From Capitulum mitella (taxonomy: Eukaryota > Arthropoda > Thecostraca > Pollicipedomorpha > Pollicipedidae), in NCBI GenBank assembly GCA_030062745.1, contig CP099840.1, forward strand, positions 12,910,437-12,974,436: a stretch of DNA of 64,000 nt. The letters are read 5' to 3'. The notes beneath the pieces were generated by a model. It saw only the letters and a list, made by a program, of their open reading frames with translations, searched no databases and was not told the origin of the DNA. The first letter of the stretch is position 1. Each line of letters starts with the position of its first letter. The translations under genes and the position numbers were made by a program. Below, piece after piece: positions 19,801-33,200 of the stretch.

Positions 19801-22800
19801 TAAAACAGCGGCAAAAGAAATAAATGGCGATAAACGTATATCAGCCCAATTCAAAATGCATACACATTTATGGTAGGGTATAACGTCACCCAGAAGACCC
19901 ATTTCTACTCATACTAATTCTTACTGCTTCGAAATCTGAAATTGAACTCAGGTGGTTGCGTGATAAAACTGCCAGATGTTTTCCCAGCGGCCAAACATAT
20001 TGCAGCAGCGAAATAACTGGCCATTTGTGGAAGCTACGCAATACAGGGAGTTCGAAGGCAGAGTTTTAAATCGAAGTGCTAAATCTACAGTGAATAAAGA
20101 ATGTGTCTATGGCGGATGAATGACATTCTATTTTTTCCAAGACGGCTGTGAGTCCGAAGCATTCTCTTTGCATTAAAACGTGTTGTTCAAACGGTTCTAA
20201 CACACTTTGTTCATGGATGGTTTGAAGTCACCACACAGGCAAGGCGTGCAGCACAGACATGGTCTTTGGTGCGTCATCGTGTAGTGGTGCGACGGAACAC
20301 AGTGCCCTGTCAACAGTCCAAATTTAGCTAATGTGAAGGGGCGTTTTTAGTGATTTTCAAGTGCAGGTTCGGCCTCAGCGGTTCGGTAAAATGGTCCGTG
20401 AGATCGGAAGTCTTATTAAACGGAGCCTGTTTATTATTACACGGACAGCGATCCCCCAAGTCAGTCCTGCACTTCCAGTTGGCGACTGATTTAGTGGAGA
20501 ATTTGCACGGAATCACCCACCCGCCGTGCTACGCTCCGCTCAGAACCACGGGCGGTGGCATCATACCATTCCTGTTGGGTCCGCCGACTAAGGAGAACGT
20601 TGCAGCATGTCGTGGGCTCTACATTACAAAAAAAGATGAAAATAAGAACGTCGCAGCATGTCCTAGGCTCTGCACCATAGAAGGAGATGAAGGTTGGGTC
20701 AGACAACAGAAATGCTAACTGTAAAATGTAATTAACGTGGTGGGGTCGGGGTAAATGACGACGACCCGAAGGAAACGCAGGTTTTCCCGTACAGATGATC
20801 AGAAACCAAAACGCCGTTTATCTTGCGCGTCGTACTGGTTGCCATTGTTTTGCCTAGGGACGGCGATGAAAGGCATAACCCTGACCAGGCGTCAATCCAA
20901 GGTACCTGGAATGTAGGGCACGGCTCCAAAAAAGGACGTACAGAGGCCCATGTGCTCAAAATTGTCTGCAAGTCTGAGAAAGAACTCGCTGGAAATCCCC
21001 AAAAAAACACACACACACAATAAGGATCATGAGGGACTGAAACACCTCACTTTGGATCCATTAAGATTCATCCAAGGCAATTTCCTTGACCTGAATTTCC
21101 CTCAAAGATGTCCCTATTCAGATGTGACAACGCGAGTAACCCGAGAGCACTTCGGCATCAGCGGATTCAAACACTTGGACACCTGCCTGCTGACCCATAC
21201 TACCCCGTGCTACCGATCAAGGAGCGCAGTCATGTATATGAATCTCAAAGGGTAACATTTAACAGCAACAGCCCAAATATCCACAGCTCCCTCCAAGAGT
21301 CAATGCACCTCTTTGCACCATCTCGGTCCAGGGCATAACTGAGTGGATCGGGCCGGGAGAAGTCTCGTTGACCTTGCGCCTAGCCTCCAGTTATTAGACG
21401 GGTCGGTCAGCTCGTGTTAGTTCGGGGCTGATGTGACGTATGGTGCGGCGTGGTCGGAAGTCTCAAAGCCTCCACCAGGAAATCTCAGCAGCTGGAACTT
21501 TTGGAGTATTTGCTACTATTGAAAGTATCCTTAGTTTCCGTCCAGTTTTCGCAGAACCTGTTCCAGAAATCGCCGCATGGCTAAATGGCCGTCTGCAAAG
21601 TTTCTTTGGTATCAGGCCATAATTGTTGAAATTGGCCCGAAAAGTTAGGGAACGCACCGTTTGCCACGGAAGGTTATTGTTTCGTGGTTGCAATAGAATG
21701 GATCTCGCTACACATATGTTGCAGCTATCTAATTTTAACCATTCTGCATTTCAACGTTCTCCCGAGGAATTCGTTTCAGATGATCTGGTGTGGGAGCTGG
21801 CTCGGAAAACGGAATCTTCATTAACTTAAAGGGCAGCGCGTGGGTCGCACCCAGGCCTGATCTGCAAGCCTAACGATTGCCGTCCGAACGGCTGTAGAGG
21901 TCGGTGTGATTCGACGTAGACCGGGACACGGCGTGTCGTACCCTTAACGTAACGGAACTTCCGTCACAAAAATCAGTCATGTCCTGGAATTGCGCGATGG
22001 GGTGTGATGCTCAGAGTACGTGCAACAAACATCGTTTATCACGGCTTTGATCGCAAGCATCACACTGATAAATCGTTCCGATAAAGTCCATATAAAGAGA
22101 AGGGGGGCACCAGACTTCATTTTAATTTGTGAAGCACTACGCAGCCCGGCATGTTGGAGCTCGCTCCCGTAGCTGCTCCGTTGCAGGTGTTTTGGATCGT
22201 ATTGAGCTTTCTAGCAAGTTTTGAGATGACAGGATTGAACGTCATGCTGCTGCATTGGAAGGCGGTACTGATAATTACTTCTCAAGGGTTGAGAAATATT
22301 GTCTTAATCTTCTCTCCACTCACCCCGGCTTGGAATCGGGGATCTTGGCGCACTTTGGCACCTGTCGGTACAGTGTCTGTAAATGTGGTGCGTACGGAAA
22401 TTGATATGTATGGCTCGATTCATGTCTGGAAATTTGAAGCTTTTAACCTGGCCGACTTCTTTCGCATCGATACAGCGGTTACGTGCCGGTGTCGGTCGGA
22501 GACGGCTATATGCGACTGCTGCAGATTTATGACGGAAGTGGTAGAACCTCACTGCTGTATAAAGCATTAGTGCTGGCACCACTTTGCAAAGTGGCACGGT
22601 TCTGATTTGGGAGCAGTTTCCAAGAGTAGGAAGCATTGTTGCTGGGGCGAAATAGCCTCGTGGTCCGCAAGCAAAGAAAGGTGTGATGTTTCGTGAGTGG
22701 TCTACAAACGTTTGACCAGGACCGGAAAGTGCCGGCGTAATGTTTCTTCACAGAAAAACCTGTTCCCGTGGGTGGAGGGCCACTATTTTTGACGTCATAC

Positions 22801-25800
22801 GAGCGTGCCGCACATACATCATTAAAAAAAAAACTGAAACCACGTGAGGCATGTCGGTGTTTTCCGTAGCGATCGGGACAGTGGCGCCAGGCTTCTCACT
22901 TGACAGGGTGGTGATATTTACTCAACGGCGCAGCCAAATAGGGGGACGGGGGCCTGGGTCTCCCGCTTAGGTCCGCATTTTTTTCTTGTTTAACAGCATG
23001 GCCGCAGCGAGCGAGGTGTCTTGCCATACTCCATTTGCGGGAATGCGTACCGGTCGTCAGTAAGAGTCTTCTTACTGAAATCCATTGCACATCGGCTTCC
23101 CAGCGGGCGGTTTTCATACTATTTCAGTTCTCACTGAGCTCCGCCCCCATGAATTTACAAATTATTGTTGCTCCCCTGAATTTACACCCAGGCAGCTCCG
23201 CCGGTCTGCCTGTGGACAAGGATGCCGTCGGACGACCGCGGGGAGGAGAAGGACGATTGGGTAACAGAGAAGACACGCGGGCCGTGAGCTGCACCGGCCG
23301 CTCGTCTCCTCCGCTCTAAGATCCGGTCCGGTTTATTTTGATACAGCGCCTGTTGATACAGCCGGCGGGCGGCGCAGCACCTGCAGACGGCGGCGCGAGC
23401 TGCCGGACTGGGAGCAGGCGAGCCCTGCTGGGTCCGGCCGACAGGCCCGGCCATGCAACATTGTCCCAACCGGGGCCGGCTGGCTGGTCTGTACCCTGCT
23501 GCTGGGTCCGGCTGGCTGATCTGTACCCTGCTGCTGGGTCCAGCTGCCTGATCTGCACCCTACTGTTAGGTCCAGCTGGTTGGTCGTACCCTGCTGCTGG
23601 GTCCGGCTGGCTGGTCCGTACCCTGTTGTTGGGTGCGGATGGCTGGGTCTGGAGCCGCGGCCGGCCGTGATATCCGGCTCAGTTCGGCCAGCCAGACTGC
23701 TGTTAGATTTCACATGGCCGAACCCGGCACGGCAGGGAGCTAACCTCTGCGGCGTGGAACAGAGCATTCATTTGCTGAGCCTGGGACTTGCTGACTACGA
23801 CGGTCATGCTGCGGCGAAAGTAAAGTGGCTTCACTGAACTATCAACGGCAAATTCCCCCGACACCACATGCCGGAGGTTGCACATCGCACTGTGTGACAT
23901 CATTTCTTTCTGGAACGTTTGTGTTGCGTGACGTAACGGGAATCCTTCCAGAGCTATCTGAGCTATTCAAAGGACATCAAAACGAATGAGGACAGGAGCC
24001 GTTGAATGTTTTCTAAGAAACAAGCTTCATACCTGCCACGAAGCTGTCACAAATATCGGCTGCAGACTTGTGCGTGTTACATTGCATGCTGTTACATCCG
24101 TCGACTTTCTCCGGGTGTTTTATGGATTTGCACCCAACATCGTCCTCGTTGAAAAGCAGTTTCTCAAGGCTAATTACAACTGCGCTAATTATGTAGATGT
24201 GTCTCGTGACCCTGTCATCACCGACCCAGTCCAGAACGAGTCATATTCGTAGCTTCGAGTAACGAGTCACAGCCAGTTACCTCAGTTATGAGTTACGGCC
24301 GCCCGGTCATACCTAGTAATCAAGGCCACAACTGAGGTCACGAGCGATGGTTGAGAGTCGCGACCAGTAGCTGAACGCATGTGCTACAGCGATGAGTGAC
24401 AATCGCCAGTTACGGTCGTAGGTCACAAGCCACGCTCATAAGTCACGAGTCAGACTCATAATCCTCGGCTACAAGACAAGGAGCTATCGTCAGTGAGTGA
24501 TGGCTGATGGCTGCCTGACTGCTGGTTATGATATTAGTGGCCAGGTTGCGACGTCAGTGACGTCAGCTGATGATTTTGCTTGCCTCATTGGAATATATCG
24601 CGATGAAGTTGTGCTGCCGACAGTGGACGTTTGTGTATGCTACACTGATTAATTGCTTGACGTTGTCAAAACCCGACGACGTGAAGAGCAGTGCCTGGCG
24701 CCTTCCGCCACAATGATTGACGTACCTGGCTCTCGATCTTAGGACGCCGTCCTGGAGGAAGGACATAAGAAAGTTAATGATGAATGAGATGACCTGCAGA
24801 TCCCCGATGACACCGAATGGAGCAGTCGGCTATCTTACTGAAAACTCCGTTAGTTGGAGTAGCTGGAAAACGAACAAGAGAAACGCCGACAAAAAAGAAA
24901 TTATTCCTAGTCGATTCAGACCATTTTCATGCCTGTGGTCATAAGAATGTCGAGAAGAATGTGAGTGAGCAAGTGGATAAGTGGGTGAGTGAGTGCTTGG
25001 GAAAGAGAAAGAAAACCCTCTCCTCTCTCTCTTTCTCTCTCTCTCTCTTACCTTTTACCTTTCAACTTGCACCTGAAGATAGCGGACGACTTGAATTTCG
25101 TGACCTATCCTTTTGTAATCTTTCAGTAAACTTAGCTATGGTAATCTCGAACTCAGCTGCGAACATTGCTATCTAAATTTGTAATATTTTCATAAACTTT
25201 GCGATCAGATGAATTCTAAACTGTCATCGGAGTTCTTAAAAACGAGACGAAAAATTGCGTCTTCGGCCGAACCCAACAGGGTTGGTTTAGACAATTAAAC
25301 GCGTCGTGCCCGTTCCAAAGTTTTCTTTAAAAATAGGTGCGGATAATGCGATCTCTGTGTAGCATCAGATGACAATCTGTACCACAAATTAACTGCAATA
25401 TCGCCACATGATCCCGTTGAGCACTTTGTTCCCGGCGCCTGTCCTTGTGGTACACAACGTCGTTCAACACCAAACTGGAACTTCTGTTGAGCGCACCTAT
25501 GGGCAGGCATAAGGAAGGTTACAGCGATTGCGCTCCGTCATTGACTTCGGCCAGACACCCCGTTCGGGCCAGTCCTGCCCGCAGCGGCGCGAGGTCCGTG
25601 TGATGCTCTGTCTGCTGGAACCCGGCTCATCACTGGCCGGCTCCGAACCGGCCGTCCGGCTCCGATCCGGCCGTCCGGCTCCGCTCCGGCCGTCCGGCTC
25701 CCCCGGCAGCCGTGAGAGCCGCGCGCAGCTGTGAGCCAGCCGGGTACAGCTGTGAGACTGATAGGCACAGCTATGAGACAACCGGGCACAACTGTGAGCC

Positions 25801-27257
25801 AGCCGGGCGCAGCTGAGAGACTGATAGGCACAGCTATGAGACAGCCGGGCACAGCTGCGAGACAGCCGGGCACAGCTGGGCTCGGCAGGTTCGACCACGG
25901 TTCGCAGAGCTCAACTCCCGTGTCTCATCTGGGTCAGCCCTGTCCGTGAGATGCGTCTGTCATGCCCGTGTCCATGAGCTGGGTCTGTCCTGCGTCTGAG
26001 CTGGGTCAGTCCTGTGTCTGTGCTGGGTCTGTCATGTGTCTGAGATGGGGTAGTCCTGTGCCTGAGCTGAGTCTGTGCTGTGTCTAAGCTGGGTCAATGT
26101 TGTCCCTGAGCTGGGTCAGTCCTGTCTCTGAGCTGCGAGCCGTGTCTGAGCTGGGCCAGTCTTGTGTCTGAGCTGGGTCGGACCTGTGTCTGGCCTGGGT
26201 CAGTGCTGGGTCTAAACTGGGTCCGTGTTGTCACTGAGCCGGATCTGTCCGGAGTCTGAGCTTGACTGCAGTGCGGCGGTGCGGGACACTATGACGAGGG
26301 TTAATGCCCCCCACGCATGAGTGACACGAACCTAATTACATCTGCCACACGAATCGAGCATGCATAACAACGAAGACGGATGACTGGCATTTTCGAGCCG
26401 GGAAACGCAATTTGGCTGCTGAAATGGCCTTTGATTGGATACGCTGACTCCTCCGAAGAGAATTCTGACTCCAAATTTCCTTTTGTGGAGCTCGGCTGGG
26501 ACTTTCGAGAAGAGGATGTGGTTTCTCTGGAGGGGACCTAATTTAACGGAAAACGCAATAATTTAACACGCACACTGGAAAGGGGTACTTTTGTACCCTC
26601 ACCTCTGTTTCTCGAAAATCTCAGGAACGGATCGGAGCTGGTCGCCGCTAGTCTGTGATATTTATGGCAATTCAGTCTCGTCCACTGACGCAAAGAAATC
26701 GAAAATCGGCCGGAAATTTCGAAAGTTTGAAGCATTTGAAGTCAAGCAATTACAACAAAAATAACGATTGTTGCGGACAAATGGAACTTTGCGAGAGGAC
26801 AAGCGTTCTGCATGAGATTACCGTTTGAACATTATCAGCCGGCATCATTCGGGGATGTCTGAGAATTATACCAAGAGAAAAGCCAGGTTCAGTGAAGGTC
26901 AAGGGCATCAAAGGTCAATGTCAGCCAGTTTGTGATCCGGTCCGGATTTGCTTTGCAACATGTCAGTTTGAATGAAATATATATCCAAAGGTACGAGTCA
27001 GGAACGTAGCCAAGAGGGGCCATGGCTCCCACGAACGAAGCGGTCTGCACTAGATACATGGCGATTTCGCATGAATACGTAATAGTAATCATATATATGT
27101 TGCAAAAACAAACATTGTATGTTTTCCTGTGCATTAAATATGAGATAAACTGCCTAAAATTGCTGCCTTTTCTTGTACATTTTGTCATATGCCTGTGACA
27201 TATGACAAAACTCGACATTTGGCCCCCTGAGGGAAATCCTGGCTACGTGCCTGATAC

Positions 27258-27298
<41 letters not shown>

Positions 27299-30200
27299 AT
27301 ATGATATATATATATATGTATATATAATGTTTACATTTTACAACAAGCGAATCATGTAACTGGGCTCATTACAACTAAATGACTTTGCTGCAAACAGCAG
27401 ACATAGAACTTCCTTTGGGTTAAAAACCTCTTACAAAGGTCAATGACCTTGTTTCTCTTCATTTCATTTTGAGGAGGCCAGTGAACGCTGAGAGTGATCA
27501 CCAAATGCACCGATATTGGCTATCTTCTCTGGAAGTACTTTGAATGATGAGTTTAGCACCCTGATTTACACTCAAGTTACACCAGAATCCCTTGTTGCTT
27601 GAAATCCGATCTGTAAAGATAATGAAATGACGCCATAACTTAATGGCCTGACATGATCCCGACACGAACTCTTCACTCAAGACTCCAAACGAATGGAAAT
27701 TGTTGTGTTCCGCGTTTAAGGCTCTAACACGCGCACTTTTCCCGTTTCTTCCGAACAGCCGTACGGATGGGCCTGTACGGGCAGAGAATGTCTAAAGCTG
27801 ACCTCTTCGATCACATTTGGCTTTTTAGATATTGACCTAGGGTCGTGAAAACTGTACACAATATAACTCTTAATGACTCTGCTATACCCTTAAAGTTTCG
27901 TGCCTCTACCTCTTTCCGTTTCTGCCGCCGGCGGGGAACACAAAGGTGCCGCCACCCACTCTTCCAGTGCGCGTCAGCGAGAAATCCCTTCCACTGCGCG
28001 TATTTAAGCTTTCTGACTATGTCGTATCGCGGTGCAGCTGCAGCGTAGTCCAAGGAGGCCAGAGGGTTTGATTGACCCACCATTATTGTCAGAAGTTTCT
28101 AGGCATTGGCCTATTGCCGCAGATGGTTTGGTTTAAAACAAAAATCTTTTAAAATGAAGCAATGTACGCCTATTTTCAAAATTTTCAGGTGAGACATTTG
28201 ATATGAGCTATTCCCAGGTGAGCCATTCCCAGGCGAGCTCTATGAATGCATCCTGACAGCATAGTGACTGGACTGAAAGGAACCGTCGAGGTCAAGAAAG
28301 GCCTAAAAATAGGCCGACGAACGGCATGACTTGGAGCTGGCCGTCTGCAGGCCCTGTGCTGAGGCCTCCTGCGGGCCGCGTGCTGCGGAAGGCTATGTGC
28401 AATACCCGTCTGCAGACCATGTGGTACAGCTATATGTAGACCGTGTAGCTGTGTAGCTAGTTATGTCCAGACCGTATCGCTATGTGGCTGTATGTAGACC
28501 GAGTCGACCGCGTAGCTGTGGCTGTCTGCAGACCGCGTGCCGTGACTGTCTGCAGACCGCGTGCCGTGGCTGTCTGCAGACCGTGTGCCGTGGCTGTCTG
28601 CAGACCTCGTACAGAATGCCGTCACGAGAGCCAAGGCTGAGTAGTCCCCTGACCTGCTCAGTAAGCGCGGTACTGACCAGGTGTTCTGACCTGCTCAGTA
28701 AGCGCGGTACTGACCAGGTGTTCTGACCTGTTCAGTAAGCGCGATACTGACCAGGTGCTCTGACCTGTCCAGTAAGCGAGTCCGTGCCTGCGACGTCGGC
28801 GCGCGCCAGGCTCACGGCCATGGAACGGGACCGGTGGGGTCACGACCAGCCGTCGCCGCCGCGGGAGGAGCCGGCCGAGCCCGGCCCGGCGGGGGACGCG
28901 CCGCGCCGAGCCAGCCGCTCGGACGGCGACAGTGACGGCGACAGTGACGAGTACGAGGAGGTCACCACCGTCACGCGCACCGTCAAAAAGACCACCTACA
29001 CGCCGAAGGCGCTGTCCCGGCACCAGGTGACGCCCCGACCGCGCCGGTCGGCAACCGTGGCTAACAGGAGGACGCGGGCCTCGCCGAAGACGTGGCCCGC
29101 CGCCTATAATCTGCCTCTGACCGCCGCCGGACGGCTGCTCTGTACGTGCCAGCCCGCCGCTCCGCTGCGCTTTTACGTTTCCGCTCTTCTGCTGCCGCTG
29201 ACGCTTTTCAACTCACGCTTCCGCAGGCACTGTCCACGCATGGATTTTATTTTCTGGCGTGCCAGTGTTATTTTTTACTCGATCTGTCTGTTGATGTTTT
29301 TCTTTTGTGTATGTGTGTGCGTGCGTGTGTGTGCGTTTGTGTATGTGCTTGTCTGGCCATCTTTTCTCGTATTACTGAGCGCCGAGCTGACGGTTATCAA
29401 GCCTGGCCGGAGCGCCAACAAGGCTCGCCGGCCGGTGACTGTGGGTTACGAATGAGTTACGCTGCAATAAGACGTCCGGCACGTCTATTTCCGTCCTCCG
29501 GCTCGGCTATAAATGGCTTCTGGCGGCCCTGTTTACCCTGCGGCGTGCCAAGCTACATTGTTTCCAGGGCTGCCAGGCGCGGCCCGTCCAGCCGGCTGGC
29601 AGCCGCAGCCGCCGCGGCCGCCGCAGCCACGTCTGGCAGCCCCGCCGCCCGGGCCGGCGGCCGCCGCCGTTCTGGAAACGGCCCGCCGGCCAGTGTCGGC
29701 GGTGCAGCCGCGGCGTGAGAGCCGCCAGCGAGCGCGCGCCCCGCCCGGACATGCGGCCGGGCAGATAGCGCCCGGCGCCCCTCCGTTTCCCTGACAGTCG
29801 CGAACGCCGCGCTGCCAGCGCGCCGGGCCGCCACCATGTACACGGCCCGTGTGACCTCGCAGACGCGCAGCTCCATCTCCGCCACGTCCACCTTCGAGAG
29901 TTTCTTCACCGGCACGGTTAGCCCTCCCGCTTGCGCGCCGGCAAGTGCACTCCTGTCGTCTTGAGCGTGACCCCACTTAGGCTTCCCGCAGGCTACACGA
30001 CTAACCCCCTGTTGCCCGTCACCAGGATGGCGCCAACAAGAAGCTCTTCGGAAAGGACCTCAGCGAATATGACAACATGGACATGGACGACATGCTGGAC
30101 CAGCTGACGGCGGAGGAGATCGACATGCTGACCAGGGACGTCGATCCGGACGTGAGTGTCGTCAGCGGACGTCCCGCGGTGGCTGGCGAGGTCCGAGTCC

Positions 30201-33200
30201 AGCTGCACGCGCTGTCCGAGCGAGGGGACGCGGCTGTCGCAGCCGGGCCGTTCTGCCGGCAGCTGGCCTGCCGGGAATCGACTGTTCTGCTGGCAGCTGG
30301 GCTGCTGGGGCGGCTCTTCCGGTTGCCAGCAAGAGGCGCAGGGTCGAGCTGGCTGCCGAGGAATGCCGACGTGTTTCCGACGTTCTTAGTGGAACGTGTT
30401 TAAAAATAGTGCGCGGACTGCCAACAGTCAAATTCAGTGGACGAAAGCATGAGGCACGGATTGGTGCTGAATGACGTATTGGTTGGGGGATGGGCATATT
30501 CTAAAAATAAGCCTGCTAACCGAGATATAGGAACCACAGCACCAGGATACAAGCATTGGTGTTTCATGTCAATACCAAAGTTTGTAAGGGTATTGCATAC
30601 GACACTGAAAGTCAATCAGACGATTCCGAGCATAATCACTGCCAGCAGTGATTATGCACACGGGTGTAGGCTTTTATAGGGCTGGATGTATCCGGAGGCG
30701 TGGAAATTTGAAGCTGGCATCCACAACCATTGCTCCACTGTTCGTATTTACGCCACATTTCCAGGTAAGCTTGCCCCTGACAAGTTCCAGAAAAGGGTAG
30801 CATGCTGGGTGTGAATGTAAATGCTGAATATTAATGTAACAGTTAGTTCTTTCTGACTCAGAGTCTAATGGACGTAATGTGAGAGCCCAGTGGGCACCTA
30901 CGAGAGTTCTGGAAAAAAACTCGACTATTGCTTACGCACACAAGCAAACGTCCCAAACTGGGGAATTTATTGACTCTGAACAGCGACAACGTGCATTATC
31001 CAAAGATGCTGTTGTCGAAATCTTTTTTAAGATCCGACTGCTTTGTACTAGAGTGCAGCTGGATATGCAAATGCGAATGCGTATGCCACTCCATTGGCTC
31101 AGTTTATGTTACACTTGGATCAGACCGCAGGAGTACGTCGCCAGTAAAGAGGCTAGAAGTGTACTGTGACCTGGAAATGGATCAGGGGATGCTTGGGAGA
31201 AAGGACTTGGTACCTGTTTTGTTCTACACCAACAACTGTGATTTCCGTTGGGAAGTGGCAGCCATGTAATGTGAGGAAGCACAGGCTCCTCTCCCGTACT
31301 AGAACCTGTTGCTGTTGCTTCTGGTAAAACGTATGGTGTACATGTAAGGTCACGTAATAATGAGCCGCCTGATGCATAGTATCAACGAAATGGAGATAGC
31401 AGTGACCTCTTCTATACCCCGCCATTCAGGTATTATAGCCTTTGATACTAAATCCTGCGACGCAAATTCATTTTCAGGATAAGGTGTAAAACAGAAGTAA
31501 CTGGCGCTATTCACTTGTCCGCGATTACGACCGGTGACTCATTCGGGAGGCTATTGTGCTTCATGATACTGCGCCTCCTCGGCAGCCCAAGGTACAAATC
31601 AAAGGTATTGTTTACCGGCCTGCCAAAACGGCCAACAATAGGAGAGAACCGGGAGAGGTCGGAGACTTCAGTGTTCCCTTTCACCTGCATACCACAACAG
31701 ATCCTATTTGTCGACTAAAAAAATCTAATACATCATTGGACTGTTTGACCAACTGTCTGCACCTGGCAATCATCTCGTATTTCGGAAAAACGCAGTAGTG
31801 TTCAAGTTTGTTTTCCCCAAAAATTCAAATGGGGAAATGGGACTTTGCTGAGGGAGAAATGGGATCAAATAGAATAGTATGCGGTGGCAGGCACAATGTC
31901 CTCGTAAGTCTGTATTGGGAGTGTAGGCATACAGCACCTTCACTACCGTGCCCCATCATTTCTTCCTCCACCCTGTGACAGACTCGATGCCACCACCATG
32001 AGAAAACGACGGCGCAAAATAGGGACTGAATGCAAGCATAAATACCCTTAACATATCCCTCATTAACTCAGTGGTTTCAAATAAAAAAAAACAGGCACAC
32101 GTGTGACCGCTAATTCAGATCACTCTGGTGGCTAAAGTGGCCGTAAAGAAAGGCTACGAGATGCAAACAGAATGTGTTACCAGGCACGTAGCCAGGGGGC
32201 CTTGGGGGCCATTCCTCTCCACCGAACCAAGCAGTTTACACTAGATATTTGACGATTTTGCAGTGCTAAGTAGTGGATCATGCTGAGTAGTGGATCACAT
32301 ATGTGCTACAAAACCAAAAATGATATGCTTTTCCTGTGAGTTATATACGAAGCCAATTATGCAAAATTATTACCTTTTTCAATAAATTTCGTCATGTGCC
32401 AGTGGCATATGGCAAAATTTGAAATCCCCCCCAGGAAAATCCTGGCTACGTGTCTGTATGTTACGTCTGTCAGAGCACAGTTACACGGTGTATTCCGGGA
32501 GCAATACGCCAGTCCCGATCCTCCCCCGTCCCCTTTCTCCCTGTTCTCTCCTACGTCTGCGCCCAGACGCTCATGACCCGGAAAAAGCATCTGCGGCGCG
32601 CCGGTGCGATATCGTGCCGCGCGGTGCCTCTGACGGTCGCCGATATACGAGCCGGCCGTGATGGACGAGCGGACCGTGGACCATTACCGCGCGGCTGCCG
32701 TCAACGGGACTGATTCCATGGCCGGGCCGGTCACTATTGCCAATCAATTTCCGCACCCGGCGACCTGCAGGCGACCTGGCCCTCGTGGTTTCGTGCTGAT
32801 GGCCTTCCGCAGGCATCGATATGACTAGTACATTCATCACGTCACGGATATTGCCGTTCTCTTCGTCCCGTCGGTATTAGCGGCCCCTGGGTCATTGCGA
32901 CAGGTCTGTTATGTCCCAGATAGATCAAAGGGCCCCATGAAAGCTGCATGAAGTCTAGCTGCGTCTCCCGAGGCGTTCTGCGTCATACTGGTGCCACTGG
33001 CCTCCCTTGCCGTCTCCGAGGGACGGAAAAACCGTGGACGTTTTATTGTCCTATTGCCCGTGGTGAGGTGGATCCCAGAGAATATTTTTAGCGGGGCGAC
33101 TTCCTTCGTTTCTTATCTTTTCAGGATGACATTTAAGTTTGCCATACGCGTGCAACATGTTTTTAAATGGCATATTTCGAAGGAACGTATTAATTTTCTT

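Larger units (their letters stand above)
10838..28819 (+). other. Long first intron of tmod (to the next alternative start)
   Basis: About 18 kb without a supported coding exon. It carries minisatellites (10960, 14219, 23479, 25646, 25731, 25950, 28405, 28649), a piggyBac-like element (12734), several short hAT-like elements (11296, 11829, 18065, 26999), an AT microsatellite (27259) and a GC-rich island (18836-19060). Most of 15000-17700 and 19400-22900 is ordinary intron DNA in which I see nothing specific. Confidence 0.8.

Noticed and set aside
25497..25898. Minus-strand frame with Ser-Cys-Ala-Arg-Leu repeats
   Set aside because: Created by the 21-bp minisatellite, whose length is a multiple of three; no signal of a real secreted or structural protein.
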